A stretch of DNA of 64,000 nt from the NCBI GenBank assembly GCA_947460245.1, contig CANHGL010000006.1:1-64000 (forward strand). Reading direction: 5' to 3'. The position numbers and the translations under genes are program-made. Shown piece after piece: positions 1 to 10,068 of this stretch; within the stretch, counting starts at the first letter, position 1, and every line of letters begins with the position of its first letter. The notes under the pieces were generated by a model. It made no database searches, was not told the DNA's origin, and saw only the letters and a program-made list of their open reading frames with translations. This DNA is from Sphingobacteriales bacterium. Its GTDB lineage: Bacteria; Bacteroidota; Bacteroidia; Chitinophagales; JADIYW01.

Positions 1-2773
1 CTGCTGCAATGGTAGTTATATTAATGGAGGTTGTAGTATAGTTACAAGATCCTCCACCCAAGGTGCTCACTAATACAGCTCTAAAAAAATTAGCTGTACT
101 CGCTGTTAATGGACCTGTTATATAGGTAGAAGAGGTTGCTCCTGAAATATTTGTATAAGTTCCACCAGATGTGGAAGCAGACTGCCATTGTATGGTCATT
201 CCATTAAGGTCTCCCATAGATAAAGTAGCAGATTCACCGCTACAGATTGTCAGAGGGCTACCGGTTGGAACAGGGGCATTACCGCTGGCTTTAGTATCAT
301 AAATTTTGATAGTATAATTATAGGTACATGCGCCATAAATAATCAGCCTTAAATATTGTGGTCCTGAATATCCTCCGTTGGAATAACCACTTACAGTAAC
401 ATTGGCGGAGTCCTTCGGAGAAGTTCTAATATATGGAGTAAAGGTTGCTCCTGAAGGACTTACCGTAGAGGTAAAGATGGTATAGGCCCCCGTATCCGTT
501 GTGGCATATGCCCACTTCATAGAGTCTACAGCTTGTGTAAGTTTTACAGGCAACACGAAGGAGTTAACTGCCTGTCCGCAGAAAGTATAGGAGTTAAAGG
601 TATATGAATCCCCAACACTATTAGCTAAATCAACTGGGTTGATACTAATATTTACGTTAGTAGTGGCAATACCTTTACAACCGCCCGCAGTAGTTCCTTC
701 TACATAATAGGTAGTACTGGCAGTAGGGGATGCATATACCGTTGCTAAGGATGTTCCTGTATATGGTATTGTACCGGCCGCATTGGTGTATAATCCTGTC
801 GTAGGATACCAGATATAGGTAGATGCTCCGGCAGCCGTTAATGTTTTAATAGATCCTTTACAGATACTACTCCCAGTAGCAGTTACGGTTATGGTTGGTG
901 TCGTTACGGTGACAGTAACAGTGCCTACAGATTGACATCCTGTTATATTTGCAGAAGTAACCGTGTAAGTGGTGGTAATTGTTGGTGCCGCTACAACTAC
1001 ATCACCCGTAGTGGCAGAAAGCCCTGTAGCAGGACTCCAGGAATAGGTATTTCCTCCGCTTGCAGTTAATATCGTAGCATTTCCGCTACAAATACTAGGT
1101 GCTGCTGGTGTAATAGTTAATGATGGTCCTGCTGTAACACTAACAGCAACAGTAGCAGTAGCGGAACATCCATTTGCGGTAGTTCCGGTAACGGTATAAG
1201 TAGTATTGCTATTGACAGTTGGGCTGTATGTTGATCCTGTGCCCAATACAGTTGCAGATGGACTGATAGTCCATGAGTACGAAGACAAGCCTGATGGTGA
1301 AGCTGAAAGCACAACGGTAGAGCCTGCACAGACACTTGTGCTTGCGGCACTTGCTCCCATGTTCGGCAATGCCGCCACGGTTACAGTAAATGGAATGCTT
1401 ACAGATGAACAGGTAGTTGTACTGTTACTCACGCTTAAATTAAAATCATATACACCAACAGCAATATTTGCAGGTATAGTGATAGACATTGGAGAACTGT
1501 TTAGGGTAGCGTTGGTAATAGTGCTGAACCCCGGCATGGCTCTTACTCCTGGTGAAAGCGTGTATTTATTCGGACTTCCGGTAGAAGTATAAGTAAGGAT
1601 AAAACTACTGCCGCCATAACAAATGGTGGCATTGCTCGGCGTTATAGTTGGACTGGCATTAATAGTTGCAGTTATATTTCCAGTAGGGCCACTATTACTA
1701 CAATAAGCATCATATACGCTACTAATAGTATAGGTGGTAGATACCGTGGGACTTACAGAGAAGTAATATGGGCTTGTGGTAATATTGGAAACTGTTGTGC
1801 TTGTAGTTGAACCACCTGAAGGTGTAGTGGAATAGGTGATGCTCCATGGTGCTGTGCCGGTTAAGCTAACTGCCATACTGCGTGTTCCTGTTCCACAAAA
1901 AGAGGTGGTAGAGAATACTGCTGTAGGCTTAGGCTTGGCTACCAATAGGGCAGCAACACTATAAGACGTAGAGCAGCCGGTCTTACCGATGGCTGCCAAA
2001 CGGAATTGATAGCCATCATAACTGCCTGCATTGGCTACAGTTAATGTTGTACTTGTTGCACCGCTGAAGTTTCCTCCATTGGAAATATTCGTCCAGGTTG
2101 TTCCTCCGTTGCTACTCATCTGCCACTGTAGACTAGCCGCTCCAATGGCGGAGGATGAAAATGTTGCACTACCTGATCCGCACAAACTTACGTTGGCTGG
2201 TTGTGCAGAAATAGTTGGAGAACAATCAATAATTGGTGGATCGGTAGTATTATTATTTTGTAGGTCGTAGGTACAGGTAGACACAGGCAGGCCCGTTTGT
2301 GGATCTGTAAACTCTAATGTTATCTTTCCGGCAGGAGGAATATTCTGTACATAGAAACAGTAGTTTACGTAATAGTTCTGCCCAATCACTACTGGTGGAG
2401 GTGGCGGTCCAAACTCAACAGGGGTTAGCGTACCACTGTTGGAGCCACTTACTGTAATCCATACGCGTGTAATTACAGGGATATTTGTAATAGGAGTAGA
2501 AGAAGGCCAGTAGAAATTGATGTTTCCGGTCTTTATAGAGGGATCCAAAGATACTGTATCATAAGGAGTACCCACCACATTGTTAGCAGACGGGTTATGC
2601 TGTCCATTATTAGGAAAATAGCCTGCAGCAGAACTAAATTGTCCGTTTCCGTTATTTCTTTTGTCAATAATTGGACAAGAGGTTGGAAGTCCAGATTGGG
2701 CTAAAACTGATGCTCCATAGAGGAACATAAATGCAGCGATAGCTAGTTGTGATATGGATTTAGGGCTTATCAT
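1..2773 (-). CDS. Large secreted Ig-like/PKD-type repeat protein (probable T9SS-exported adhesin), 3' end outside window
   Basis: Missing from the ORF track because it is open at the left edge. Reverse strand is open from ATG at 2773 (MISPKSISQLAIAAFMFLYGASVLAQSGL..., signal-peptide-like) to position 1. Recurrent Ser/Thr/Gly-rich modules such as 'SICSGNATILTASGGNTYSWSPATGLSATTG' and 'TTTYTVTGTTANGCSATATVAV', typical of Bacteroidota repeat proteins. Confidence 0.85.
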   Translation of the reverse strand, partial: MISPKSISQLAIAAFMFLYGASVLAQSGLPTSCPIIDKRNNGNGQFSSAAGYFPNNGQHNPSANNVVGTPYDTVSLDPSIKTGNINFYWPSSTPITNIPVITRVWITVSGSNSGTLTPVEFGPPPPPVVIGQNYYVNYCFYVQNIPPAGKITLEFTDPQTGLPVSTCTYDLQNNNTTDPPIIDCSPTISAQPANVSLCGSGSATFSSSAIGAASLQWQMSSNGGTTWTNISNGGNFSGATSTTLTVANAGSYDGYQFRLAAIGKTGCSTSYSVAALLVAKPKPTAVFSTTSFCGTGTRSMAVSLTGTAPWSITYSTTPSGGSTTSTTVSNITTSPYYFSVSPTVSTTYTISSVYDAYCSNSGPTGNITATINASPTITPSNATICYGGSSFILTYTSTGSPNKYTLSPGVRAMPGFSTITNATLNSSPMSITIPANIAVGVYDFNLSVSNSTTTCSSVSIPFTVTVAALPNMGASAASTSVCAGSTVVLSASPSGLSSYSWTISPSATVLGTGSTYSPTVNSNTTYTVTGTTANGCSATATVAVSVTAGPSLTITPAAPSICSGNATILTASGGNTYSWSPATGLSATTGDVVVAAPTITTTYTVTSANITGCQSVGTVTVTVTTPTITVTATGSSICKGSIKTLTAAGASTYIWYPTTGLYTNAAGTIPYTGTSLATVYASPTASTTYYVEGTTAGGCKGIATTNVNISINPVDLANSVGDSYTFNSYTFCGQAVNSFVLPVKLTQAVDSMKWAYATTDTGAYTIFTSTVSPSGATFTPYIRTSPKDSANVTVSGYSNGGYSGPQYLRLIIYGACTYNYTIKIYDTKASGNAPVPTGSPLTICSGESATLSMGDLNGMTIQWQSASTSGGTYTNISGATSSTYITGPLTASTANFFRAVLVSTLGGGSCNYTTTSINITTIAA

Positions 2774-3125
2774 TTTATTTATAGTTGGGGTAAATAAAAT
2801 TCTTTGTTCTCAAGTTCTAAAGGTAATTTACGGAAATTCTAAAAGAATTAAGCGTAATACGACTAAAAAAAATGAAGACATCGAAAAGGATAAAGGGTTT
2901 TATGCTTTTTTAAATGTTTCTAAAAGTAAATTTAGGCTAAAGATTCCAATAAAACAAGGGTTTTTACAGGAATTTTATGGTCAGGAAGCAATTTTAAATT
3001 CGCAGAGACTCGTTAGTCGTATTTCTATTAAATAACTTATTGATAAACAAATTATTATACTTATTAACGCATCGTTAGAAGATTAATTTGTGCTTCCCAT
3101 TCAGAAGTAGGAATTTAGCAACCGC

Positions 3126-4595
3126 ATGAGTTTAATCCGCAAATTAGCCTCTGATACGGCTGCCTATGGCATCAGTAGTATCTTAGCCAGATTGATTAAT
3201 TTCTTTTTTGGCTTTTTGATTATCCGGTACATTTCCCCTGTAGAGTATGGAGTTTATGGGAAATTCTATGCGTTCGCCGGATTCTTTCTGGTCTTACTCA
3301 CCCATGGAATGGAAACGGCATATTTCAGGCATTATAGCCAAGAAAAATTCAAACAAAAAGCGTTTGCAACAGCGTTTGCTTCCATCTTTTCTGTAACGCT
3401 GTTTTATATATTGTTTTCTTATGTTTTTATGGCAGACATTGCAACTTGGGTAGAAGAATCCAAAGGATTTGTAGTGCTCTTTACCTGGATGATGGCTTTT
3501 GATGTATTAGCGGCATTGCCATTTGCCAGCTTAAGGGCGACCGGCAGGCCTATGCGTTTTGCTGTGCTCAAAATAATTAATATTCTATTGTTTATTGGGT
3601 TCAATATCTTCTTCTTTATTCTTTTGCCATACCTTCCCGTAAGTGCATCCTGGAATTTAAATTTCGGATTACCAAAGGTGGTATTTGTATTTACTGCCAA
3701 TCTTCTGGCAAGTGCATTTACGTTAGTGTTCCTGATGCCGCAGTTTCGTCTTATAAGATCGGGGCTTGATGTTGGCCTTTACAAACGTATGTTGCAATAT
3801 GCTTTACCTATTATGATAGTTGGGTTTGCAGGTATGATTAATGAGATGCTTGATCGCGCCCTAATGACGAAATTGCTCCCCGGAACCCAGCAGGAGAATA
3901 ATATTCAACTTGGTATTTACAGTTTCAATTATAAGTTTTCCATGCTGATGACATTGTTCTTGCAAGCTTACAGATATGCTGCGGAGCCCTTCTTTTTTGC
4001 GCAGGCTCAACATGAAGACAGTAAAAAAATATATGCTGACACGATGAAATATTTTATCATCTGCGGCTGTGTCATATTTCTGCTGATTACGCTTAATATT
4101 CCAATGCTTCAGGGGATATTAAGCATTTATTCTCCTGCTGCCAAACACTACTTTGTTGGTAAGGGGGTCATCCCCATTTTGCTCCTCGCAAATCTATGTC
4201 TAGGGATTTATTTCAATATTTCCACCTGGTATAAGATCATAGATAAGACACATATTGGTGCTTTGGTTTCTGTTTTCGGAGCGCTCCTTACATTAGTGCT
4301 TAATTATCTCTGGATACCTACAATGGGATATATGGGATCAGCATGGGCAACCCTTATTTGTTATCTTTCAATGGTACTCCTAGGATACCTTCTGGAGATG
4401 AAATATTACCCTATTCGTTATGATCTGTCCGGGATATTTTCCTATATCGCACTCGCTCTATTCTTCTTTTCCGGGGCGCATTATCTTTCTACCTCTTATG
4501 CTTTATCCGCAGGTATGCAGACGCTGTGTGCCATTCTACTCATTAGTCTATTTATTGCTTTTGCCTATTTCAGAGAGCGCAGCAAAAAAATATAA
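3126..4595 (+). CDS. Oligosaccharide flippase family protein (Wzx/MATE-like)
   Basis: 489 aa polytopic membrane protein; N-terminus 'LASDTAAYGISSILARLINFFFGFLIIRYISPVEYGVYG' is typical of polysaccharide biosynthesis flippases. Confidence 0.85.
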   Translation: MSLIRKLASDTAAYGISSILARLINFFFGFLIIRYISPVEYGVYGKFYAFAGFFLVLLTHGMETAYFRHYSQEKFKQKAFATAFASIFSVTLFYILFSYVFMADIATWVEESKGFVVLFTWMMAFDVLAALPFASLRATGRPMRFAVLKIINILLFIGFNIFFFILLPYLPVSASWNLNFGLPKVVFVFTANLLASAFTLVFLMPQFRLIRSGLDVGLYKRMLQYALPIMIVGFAGMINEMLDRALMTKLLPGTQQENNIQLGIYSFNYKFSMLMTLFLQAYRYAAEPFFFAQAQHEDSKKIYADTMKYFIICGCVIFLLITLNIPMLQGILSIYSPAAKHYFVGKGVIPILLLANLCLGIYFNISTWYKIIDKTHIGALVSVFGALLTLVLNYLWIPTMGYMGSAWATLICYLSMVLLGYLLEMKYYPIRYDLSGIFSYIALALFFFSGAHYLSTSYALSAGMQTLCAILLISLFIAFAYFRERSKKI

Positions 4596-4624
4596 CTTAT
4601 TCGCCGTACATAAACTCGAATACT

Positions 4625-4632
4625 TATATTTG
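4625..4632 (+). promoter_or_regulatory. Bacteroidota -7 box TATATTTG upstream of dut
   Basis: Exact match to TAnnTTTG, 50 nt before the dut ATG. Confidence 0.45.
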
Positions 4633-4682
4633 CAAAAAGGAATACTCTTTTGAGTAGTGTGTAATGCAATAAAAATTGATTT

Positions 4683-5117
4683 ATGAAATTAAAGATTGTA
4701 AATACGTCTGATAATCCGTTACCGGAATATGAAACATCAGGCTCCGCCGGAATGGATTTGAGAGCTCAGCTTCAAGAGCCTGTGATGTTAAAGCCACTGC
4801 AACGTGCACTCATCCCCACGGGATTGTATATAGAACTTCCGGATGGCTGTGAGGCGCAAATACGACCAAGAAGCGGATTGGCGCTAAAGAAAGGAGTTAC
4901 AGTGCTGAATACACCAGGTACCATCGATTCAGATTATCGAGGGGAGATAAAGATTATTTTAATTAACCTTTCCAATGAAACTACCGTAATTAATACCGGC
5001 GAACGTATAGCGCAAATGATTATTGCGAAGTACGAAAAGGCAACACTTAAAGAGGTAGATACACTCAACGAAACAGAGCGGGGAGAAGGGGGTTTTGGCC
5101 ATACGGGCGTAAAATAG
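4683..5117 (+). CDS. dut: dUTP diphosphatase
   Basis: 144 aa with motifs 'GSAGMDLRA', '[27 protein letters not shown]', 'GERIAQMII', '[10 protein letters not shown]'. Confidence 0.97.
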   Translation: MKLKIVNTSDNPLPEYETSGSAGMDLRAQLQEPVMLKPLQRALIPTGLYIELPDGCEAQIRPRSGLALKKGVTVLNTPGTIDSDYRGEIKIILINLSNETTVINTGERIAQMIIAKYEKATLKEVDTLNETERGEGGFGHTGVK

Positions 5118-5273
5118 CAGATTCGTCATGGCATGACGGCAAACTTAACCGCTATAATTAATGTTAATTGTATACCATCTGCATGTCTTCTTATGCATGA
5201 AAATGGTATTTTAGTTCACAAGGATAATGGGGAATATGTGCCATGTCTAATAATCATAAAAACCTGAAGGCAG

Positions 5274-7031
5274 ATGCTGAATGTGATTCGATATTTTTTC
5301 TTAGGACTCGTGTTCTGCAGTATGTGTGGAGTTTCTATTGCGCGCGATAGGAATAAGATGCTACATTCATCTTCGGCAGATTTGCCAATTACAAAGAAAG
5401 TGGTTGAGGAACAAGCAGTCTTTATTGAGGGCATGCAGGCCTATATTTTAGGAAACAATATTGATGCTATAGCGCGTTTTAATGAAGTACTGAAAAGAGA
5501 TCCCAGAAACGATGCGGCCATGTACGTTCTGGCAAAGATTGCGTATGTATCTGGCAATATGGATAAAGTGATAGAATACGCAGAGGCGGCTATCAAGATT
5601 AATCCGGATAATGAGTATTATTACCAGTACCTCGCTGAAGCAAAAGGAGAGAAGAAAGATTTTTTAGGAGCCTCAAATACTTATGAGCGACTTATTAAAT
5701 TAAGGCCCAAGGATTACGATTATTATTATGATTGGGCCTATATGCTCACAAAAGCAGATCGGCTCAAAGAGGCAATAGAAGCGTACAATTTACTTGAAGT
5801 AAAAACAGGGGTACAAGAAGAAATTATCTTTCAGAAACAACCCTTGTGGATTAAACTGGGTAGGATAGAGGAATCGATAAAAGATATAGAGAAACTAGTT
5901 AAGCTTTACCCGTCAGAGACAAGGTATGTTGGGCTTATTGGTGAAATATATCAGGCAAATAAGATGTATGAGAAGGCTATCCAGACATATGAGCGTATGC
6001 TTGCTGCAGATGCCAATAACTCAGATGCTTTGCTCGCTATGGCGGAGACTTATCGTAAGAAAGGGGATCAGGCGAAACACGATGAAATTATACAAAAGCT
6101 ATTTAATAGCAAGGATGTGGGGATAGATGCAAAGATACTCACCTTCATTCCTTATATCGAGAAACTGGCAAGAGATTCGTCCATAAAAGAGGAGGTGTTA
6201 AAGATGGCAGATATGATTGTGGCAGCGCATCCCAATAATGTTAAGGCGACTACAGCACGTGCTGATGTACTGTATAATATCGGCAGAAAGAAAGAAGCGC
6301 AGTCTGAGTACAGCAAGGTAATCCGCATGAGCGATGTGCCGGCCACAGTATGGATGCAGTTATATATCCTTAATTTTGAATTAGAAGAATTTGATACGTT
6401 GATTGCCTGTACACAGCAGGGTATGGATAAATATCCGAGAGATGCTTTTGGATATTTTTATAACGCACTTGCCCATCAGCAATTGAAGCAATTCAGCTCG
6501 GCTAGCAAGGTATTACTTCGTGTTCTATCTCTGGAAAAAGCAGATAAAGAAAAGGCAGTATCCTTACCGCCACAGCTCAAATTACAAATGTTGATTTCCC
6601 TGGGTGACGTCTCTTATGAGATTAAAAATTATGAACGTTCAGATAGTGCATATGAGGCTGCCTTAGAAATAGATCCCAATAATGCTACGGTGCTGAATAA
6701 CTATGCTTATTATCTTTCGGAACGGGCTGATATGTTGGAAAAGGCAGAGCGAATGAGCAAAAAGGCCAACTTGCTGGTAGATAATAATTCAGCCTATATG
6801 GATACCTATGCATGGATTATGTATAAGATGAAGAATTATACAGAAGCCTTGGAATGGATGGAGCAGGTGATGCAATTATCAGATGCCCAGGAACGTCCGG
6901 AGTTGCTCATACATTATGGAGATATTCTTTTCCAGGCAGGCCAGAAGGATAGAGCAAGGGAGCAGTGGCAGAAAGCCATCAACAAGGGTGGAGATAAGTT
7001 AATTTTGGAGGAAAAAATACAACATCAATAG
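5274..7031 (+). CDS. Tetratricopeptide repeat protein
   Basis: 585 aa; multiple TPR motifs (e.g. 'AMYVLAKIAYVSGNMDKVIEYAEAAIKINPDN', 'ATVLNNYAYYLSERADMLEKAERMSKKA'). Confidence 0.9.
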   Translation: MLNVIRYFFLGLVFCSMCGVSIARDRNKMLHSSSADLPITKKVVEEQAVFIEGMQAYILGNNIDAIARFNEVLKRDPRNDAAMYVLAKIAYVSGNMDKVIEYAEAAIKINPDNEYYYQYLAEAKGEKKDFLGASNTYERLIKLRPKDYDYYYDWAYMLTKADRLKEAIEAYNLLEVKTGVQEEIIFQKQPLWIKLGRIEESIKDIEKLVKLYPSETRYVGLIGEIYQANKMYEKAIQTYERMLAADANNSDALLAMAETYRKKGDQAKHDEIIQKLFNSKDVGIDAKILTFIPYIEKLARDSSIKEEVLKMADMIVAAHPNNVKATTARADVLYNIGRKKEAQSEYSKVIRMSDVPATVWMQLYILNFELEEFDTLIACTQQGMDKYPRDAFGYFYNALAHQQLKQFSSASKVLLRVLSLEKADKEKAVSLPPQLKLQMLISLGDVSYEIKNYERSDSAYEAALEIDPNNATVLNNYAYYLSERADMLEKAERMSKKANLLVDNNSAYMDTYAWIMYKMKNYTEALEWMEQVMQLSDAQERPELLIHYGDILFQAGQKDRAREQWQKAINKGGDKLILEEKIQHQ

Positions 7032-7060
7032 TTGTTTGTACTTCAGCAAAGAAATTCAAT

Positions 7061-7870
7061 ATGAAGTTAGAGGATCTGCATATAAAGTTATTTGGTTATT
7101 GCCTAGCCGTAATATTGCTGTCTGGTTGTCATCACTCCACTAATATCCGCCCCACTCAGCTCAAGGATACTACAATCTCATCCAATTTAGGAAAGCCGCT
7201 TGATACAATTGCTCAGGTATTGCTCAGCCACTTGAAAGCTAATGAGCCTGTCTTTAATGAAATAGCTGCTCGCATGAAGACCAAACTTTCTACCTCTTCT
7301 ATCAATCAGAATTTCATAACTAACATTCGTTGGAAAAAGGGAGAAAAAATATGGATGTCTATGTCTATTATTGGGATTGAAGGAGCTCGTGTAGTGATTA
7401 CCCGAGACAGTATTAAAATCATGGACAAGCTCAACGAACGCTATATTCTGAAACCGATATCTTATATAAAGGAGAAAACATTTATAGATCTTTCTTTTAC
7501 GGATATTGAGCAGCTATTATTGGGACAGTTGATTTTTACTGATCTTACCGCAGCAAGATATTTGGAATCTGCTGCTACCACTACTATTCATGCAGATGGA
7601 CTTCGCTTTCTCACAACGATGATATTTGATAAGTCTACAAAAGGATTGGATACGATGATGGTGACGGATAAGTTTAATGCACAGAAGGTAATTTCTACAT
7701 ATTCTAATTATCAACCACAGCTCGGCTGTTCTTTTCCTATGAACAGAAGTCTAAGCATTACCAGTGGTCCTCAGATTTTTGATATGGAAATGGAAATGCA
7801 GTCTATGGAGATAAAGGATCGGCTCGACTATCCTTTCAGTATAAACCCAAATTATAAGATTGAGAATTAG
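7061..7870 (+). CDS. DUF4292 family lipoprotein
   Basis: Lipobox-like 'AVILLSGCHH'; 'ISTSSINQNFITNIRWKKGEKIWMSMSIIGIEGARVVITRDSI'-type core as in DUF4292; sits between TPR and EnvC-like genes. Confidence 0.75.
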   Translation: MKLEDLHIKLFGYCLAVILLSGCHHSTNIRPTQLKDTTISSNLGKPLDTIAQVLLSHLKANEPVFNEIAARMKTKLSTSSINQNFITNIRWKKGEKIWMSMSIIGIEGARVVITRDSIKIMDKLNERYILKPISYIKEKTFIDLSFTDIEQLLLGQLIFTDLTAARYLESAATTTIHADGLRFLTTMIFDKSTKGLDTMMVTDKFNAQKVISTYSNYQPQLGCSFPMNRSLSITSGPQIFDMEMEMQSMEIKDRLDYPFSINPNYKIEN

Positions 7871-9269
7871 ACCGTCTATAGAATTAGTTGTGGATTATTT
7901 CCGCAAAGATTGTTGCTTGTCCTTTGCATGCTTGAGGATGTCATTGCTTATAGTCTTTATGGGGATAAGTGCTCTTGCTTTTACGCAGGATAAGAAGGCT
8001 GCATTGGAAGCAAAGAAGAAAATACTTTTAGAAGAAATAGAGTTCACACAAAAGTTACTGACCAAGACTAAGGCGTCTAAGGCTTCTACTATGGCAGACC
8101 TCACAGCGTTATCTAAACAGATAGAGTTACGCAAAAAGCTTATCCGTGAGGTGGAGGGAGAGATTGATTTATTTGAGGATAAGATCGATCAGAATATGGA
8201 CTCCTTGAGGCTAAAAGAGGAACAGTTGGAGCGACTTAAAAAAGAATATGCAGATGCGGTAGTTCGCATCTATAAAAATCAAAGATTTGCGGATAAGCTA
8301 TTATTTGTTGTAAATGCAAGTTCTTTTTCAGAAGCATTACGACGCGTAAATTATTTGCGCAAGTATGCTACTTTTCGGGAACAGCAGGCCGTACAAATTA
8401 TAGAAAAGAAATCGGAGATCAGCCAGGAGATTGCATCTATCGATGAGAAGAAAAAAACCAAGGAAGAACTGCTCAGCGGACAGGTAAAAGAAAAAATGCA
8501 GCTTAATAAATCTGTTACACAAAAGAATGTGGTGGTCCAGTCGCTGAAGAAACAAGAAAAGGAGCTGCAGTCTAATATATCTAAAAAACAAGCAGAGGCT
8601 GCCAAGCTTAATAGTCAGATAGAGGCGATTATCAGGAAAGAGATAGAAACTGCCCGACTTGAAGAAGAGAGGAAACAACGGGAAGCAGCAGGAAAGGCTA
8701 CTGCTGCAGAGGCAGCTAAGAAAAAAGCAGCACAAGAAGCCATCGCAAAAGCAAAAGCAGAAGGCAAGAAGGTGACAAAGGAAATGGAAGATGCTGCCAA
8801 CAAGAAGGTAGAGATTCCGGTAAAGCTGGGTAATACTCCAGAATATGATCTTCTTACTTCCAACTTTTATGGCAACAAGGGTAAGCTTCCATGGCCGGTG
8901 GAGAAGGGCTTTATAAGCAAAGCATTTGGAAGGTATAATCACCCAGAACTGGATAATGTATCATTAGAAAATAATGGTATCGATATCCGTACGGATGGAG
9001 GTGCAAATGTTCGCTGTGTTTTTGAAGGAAAAGTAGTGGGTATTTTAAATAACCCCACCTTTAAGAATGCAGTTATCATTAGCCATGGAGAATACTTCAC
9101 CGTATATTCTAAATTAGCCTCAATTAATGTTTCTAAAGGTCAGAAAATATCTACCAAGCAAGGGATAGGCACTGCTTACACAGATGAAGAAAATATCACA
9201 GAAATTCATCTTGAAGTTTGGAAGGGCTCTGCTAAATTGAATCCTTCCGATTGGCTGTATAGGAAATAG
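7860..9269 (+). CDS. Murein hydrolase activator EnvC-like, M23 peptidase domain
   Basis: Signal peptide, long coiled coil, C-terminal LytM-like domain 'GKLPWPVEKGFISKAFGRYNHPEL...GIDIRTDGGANVRCVFEGKVVGI'. Likely start is ATG 7938 (MSLLIVFMGISALAFTQ). Confidence 0.9.
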   Translation: MRIRPSIELVVDYFRKDCCLSFACLRMSLLIVFMGISALAFTQDKKAALEAKKKILLEEIEFTQKLLTKTKASKASTMADLTALSKQIELRKKLIREVEGEIDLFEDKIDQNMDSLRLKEEQLERLKKEYADAVVRIYKNQRFADKLLFVVNASSFSEALRRVNYLRKYATFREQQAVQIIEKKSEISQEIASIDEKKKTKEELLSGQVKEKMQLNKSVTQKNVVVQSLKKQEKELQSNISKKQAEAAKLNSQIEAIIRKEIETARLEEERKQREAAGKATAAEAAKKKAAQEAIAKAKAEGKKVTKEMEDAANKKVEIPVKLGNTPEYDLLTSNFYGNKGKLPWPVEKGFISKAFGRYNHPELDNVSLENNGIDIRTDGGANVRCVFEGKVVGILNNPTFKNAVIISHGEYFTVYSKLASINVSKGQKISTKQGIGTAYTDEENITEIHLEVWKGSAKLNPSDWLYRK

Positions 9270-9486
9270 CAGTTGCTTTTCTTAACTATTTTATCAGATT
9301 AGTTTATTGAGATTCTACGATGATTTTAATCATTAGTAGACACCAACAGAACTTTTACTATTGTAAAGAGACGGGCATATACTACTCTTTTGATGAGTTC
9401 AAAAAGGGTGCCACCCTTTACGAGTTTTAGAGTTTGTCCCTTTGTACGGATGACTGTAAAACTATTATTCTTTATATCTTTGAGGT

Positions 9487-10038
9487 ATGCGTTTGGTTGC
9501 TGTTATTATACTTTCCGTGCTTTTTCTTTCCTCCTGTAAGGAGAATGATATGAAAAAAGTAAAGGCTATGTTTAATGAAAAGGAGATGGATATGGAGGTC
9601 GCAGATAGCGTCCGTTTTATATACAAGGAAGGAGCCTATAAACGCGCAATTGTGACTGGCGAGACAATAAGGCGATATACAAAATCACAGAATAAGATTG
9701 AATTTCCGGATGGTTTACTGGTGCGCTTTTTTGATCAGCTGCGCTTGATATCCATTTTAAAGGCCCATTATGCAGAGAACAATGAAAGTGACCAATTAAT
9801 GCGCGTGTCGGGAGAGGTATACATGGAGAATGAGCGGAACGAAAAACTGGAAACAGAAGAGTTAATGTGGAATGTCAGGACAAAAAAGATTTATACAGAC
9901 AAACCAATTAAGATAAAAACACCTGATCATATAATCTACGGCATAGGCTTCGATTCCGATGAGAATTTTTCTAATTATACTATTCGGAAAGTAACAGGAA
10001 TCGTCTCTGTGGATGATAGCAAAGGGTTTAAGGAATAA
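9487..10038 (+). CDS. lptC: LPS export ABC transporter periplasmic protein LptC-like lipoprotein
   Basis: 183 aa; lipobox 'LFLSSCKE'; LptC-like pattern 'SGEVYMENERNEKLETEELMWNVRTKKIYTDKPIKIKTPDHIIYGIGFDSDENFSNYTI'. Confidence 0.8.
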   Translation: MRLVAVIILSVLFLSSCKENDMKKVKAMFNEKEMDMEVADSVRFIYKEGAYKRAIVTGETIRRYTKSQNKIEFPDGLLVRFFDQLRLISILKAHYAENNESDQLMRVSGEVYMENERNEKLETEELMWNVRTKKIYTDKPIKIKTPDHIIYGIGFDSDENFSNYTIRKVTGIVSVDDSKGFKE

Positions 10039-10068
10039 GATTTAATTTTTCTATATCTTTACAACGCA

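Noticed and set aside
1206-2270. Plus-strand ORFs 1206-1592 and 2031-2270
   Set aside because: Antisense to the continuous minus-strand repeat protein gene (1-2773); low-complexity, no recognisable family.
2754-3035. Plus-strand ORF of 93 aa
   Set aside because: Overlaps the start of the minus-strand CDS at 2773 and the upstream AT-rich region; composition not protein-like.
8337-8942. 201-aa minus-strand ORF plus 8351-8605 and 8615-8863
   Set aside because: Antisense to the EnvC-like coiled coil; Phe/Leu/Cys-rich mirror of Lys/Glu/Ala codons.
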